The notes under the pieces: model-generated | Told to the model about the DNA's origin: nothing | Databases searched by the model: none | The model's input: only the letters and a program-made list of their open reading frames with translations | From: Phycisphaerae bacterium | GTDB lineage: Bacteria; Planctomycetota; Phycisphaerae; UBA1845; JAFGLZ01 | Direction of reading: 5' to 3' | Assembly: GCA_016927755.1 (NCBI GenBank) | Contig: JAFGLZ010000236.1 | Location: 19,007 to 83,006 of the forward strand | Length of the DNA stretch: 64,000 nt | Made by a program: the position numbers and the translations under genes | Shown here: positions 63,111 to 64,000 of the stretch, piece by piece | Layout: each line of letters opens with the position of its first letter | Position numbering within the stretch: the stretch's first letter is position 1

Positions 63111-64000
63111 TCACCGAGGATCGATCGAGTAGAAGATGAGTCGGGAATCGCGCCGGTTGGGGATGACGACCTCGAACCCCTTCTCGCGAAGCGTCTTGCC
63201 GGGAACGACCCACGTGTGGCCGGAATCGTAATCCTCGAACTTCCATTGTTTCGCCGGGTCGATCGTCAGGAGGTCGAACGTCATCGCGCGAACGTCGCTC
63301 TTGGCGCGACGCAGAGCGAGGATCATTCCCTCCCGCTCTTTGGGAAGGTAGAGCTGATAAGCCGTCCAAGCGGCGGGGTTCCGCTGCTGGTTCGTCAAGG
63401 GATAATAGTCGCCGAGGAAGTACTTCTTGCAGCGTTTCGCCTGAACGACGTTCGCCTTGATTTGGTGCCATTCCTTCTCCGTCTTGGCGACCATTGCATT
63501 CTCCATGCCCGGACTCAGCGCGCAGCGGGCTTCATACGTGTCGTAGAGCGACCACCCTCGAATCATGCTCCCTTGAATCGGGAGCCAATGGAGGATTCCG
63601 TAGCTCTGGTCCTGTGTCGATTCAGGGGTCGCTTCGGGGAAGCAGTTGTAGTCGCTTCGCCACAGAGGCTGGCCGCGCAATATCGTTTCGAGATCGATCC
63701 GTCGTCCGCCGCTGGCGCAATTGAGAATCGCCAGCTTCGGAAACTTCTTGAGAAGGGCGTCCCAAAACGCGAAGTGCCCTTCGATGAACCGCATCTCGTT
63801 CATCCCCCAACGGTTCGGCTCGGCGGCGGTCTCCAGATAGGGATTCGGCTCGATGTTGAAGTCTTCCTCGTACCAGTCGATGTCATAGGCCTCGATCAGA
63901 CCGGCGACGACGTCCACCGCCCATTTGAACGCCTCCGGCTTGCCGAGATCCAAGAGAAGCGTCTGCCCGGCGCGGATCTTGCCGTCGGGGTTTCCCGTCA
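63111..64000 (-). CDS. GH36-like alpha-galactosidase, N-terminus beyond window
   Basis: A minus-strand gene that runs past 64000; about 296 residues of the C-terminal part are visible. Motifs resemble GH36/GH27 alpha-galactosidases: YDIDWYEEDFNIEPNPY (the DW..ED region with the catalytic nucleophile Asp), NCASGGRRIDLETILRGQPLWRSD (acid/base Asp near the end), QSYGILHWLPIQG, and a C-terminal beta domain (GMILALRRAKSDVRAM, GKTLREKGFEVVIPN). These enzymes hydrolyse alpha-galactosides. The start, signal peptide and N-terminal domain lie outside, so exported or cytoplasmic location cannot be judged. Confidence 0.85.
   Translation of the reverse strand, partial: TGNPDGKIRAGQTLLLDLGKPEAFKWAVDVVAGLIEAYDIDWYEEDFNIEPNPYLETAAEPNRWGMNEMRFIEGHFAFWDALLKKFPKLAILNCASGGRRIDLETILRGQPLWRSDYNCFPEATPESTQDQSYGILHWLPIQGSMIRGWSLYDTYEARCALSPGMENAMVAKTEKEWHQIKANVVQAKRCKKYFLGDYYPLTNQQRNPAAWTAYQLYLPKEREGMILALRRAKSDVRAMTFDLLTIDPAKQWKFEDYDSGHTWVVPGKTLREKGFEVVIPNRRDSRLIFYSIDPR

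Overview
The window is a GC-rich bacterial chromosome segment, most probably from a planctomycete (Planctomycetota, perhaps a Phycisphaerae-like uncultured lineage). No rRNA or other decisive marker is present, so this rests on gene content typical of that group: Tat-exported Gfo/Idh/MocA oxidoreductases, a ThuA-domain protein, an HzsA-related dihaem protein fused to a formylglycine-generating-enzyme domain, a DUF4838 protein, a secreted sialate O-acetylesterase, a FecR-type regulator beside an ECF sigma factor, CarboxypepD_reg-type secreted proteins, and many palindromic intergenic repeats.

Layout. 1-2.9 kb is accessory: a 100-bp tandem repeat, an unrecognised envelope-anchored protein and a small PD-(D/E)XK-like protein. 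3.1-12.6 kb is mostly housekeeping or metabolic: tRNA-Lys, two small DNA-binding-like proteins, rsmA, a three-gene run (alpha/beta hydrolase, metallo-beta-lactamase-fold hydrolase, SIS isomerase), a divergent Gfo/Idh versus FAH-Gfo/Idh sugar-acid cluster, and purD. 13-35 kb is a block of large secreted or exported carbohydrate-related proteins, almost all on the minus strand: HzsA/FGE fusion, two putative glycoside hydrolases, a Tat-exported sugar-isomerase-fold protein, ThuA, a Tat-exported oxidoreductase, a DUF255 thioredoxin-like protein and a parallel beta-helix/LamG protein. Its intergenic spaces hold most of the repeats. 35-38 kb has tRNA-Leu, a TPR protein and a sialate O-acetylesterase followed by a strong hairpin terminator. 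38-45.7 kb has two tandem chemoreceptors and two CsgG-like lipoproteins. 46-50 kb has a UroD-fold protein, an STN-domain protein, an acidic-tailed and an arginine-rich small protein, and a membrane protein. 50-53.5 kb has two glycan-related enzymes. 53.5-60.2 kb is an ECF sigma, FecR regulator, CarboxypepD_reg protein, small protein and FG-GAP protein run, which reads as one regulated secreted-protein locus. 60.2-64 kb has a GNAT protein, an unusual anti-sigma-zinc-finger/sigma-region-4 fusion with its partner, a decayed region, and a truncated GH36-like alpha-galactosidase.

Taken together, the genes suggest a polysaccharide-degrading, motile or surface-sensing heterotroph. Secreted hydrolases and esterases deconstruct glycans, periplasmic and cytoplasmic Gfo/Idh, FAH and isomerase-like enzymes process sugars and sugar acids, and sigma/anti-sigma pairs and chemoreceptors sense them. 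The strongest unusual items are: a four-helix-bundle (23S intervening-sequence type) gene split by one amber codon and bracketed by inverted GAAGTGAGAAG arrays that also supply the stop codon of the adjacent ThuA gene; a zf-HC2/sigma-region-4 fusion with no region 2; several families of dispersed palindromic repeats, including a REP/RAYT-like pair; and a 10-bp-phased repeat array. No CRISPR array, rRNA, integrase or intact transposase was seen.
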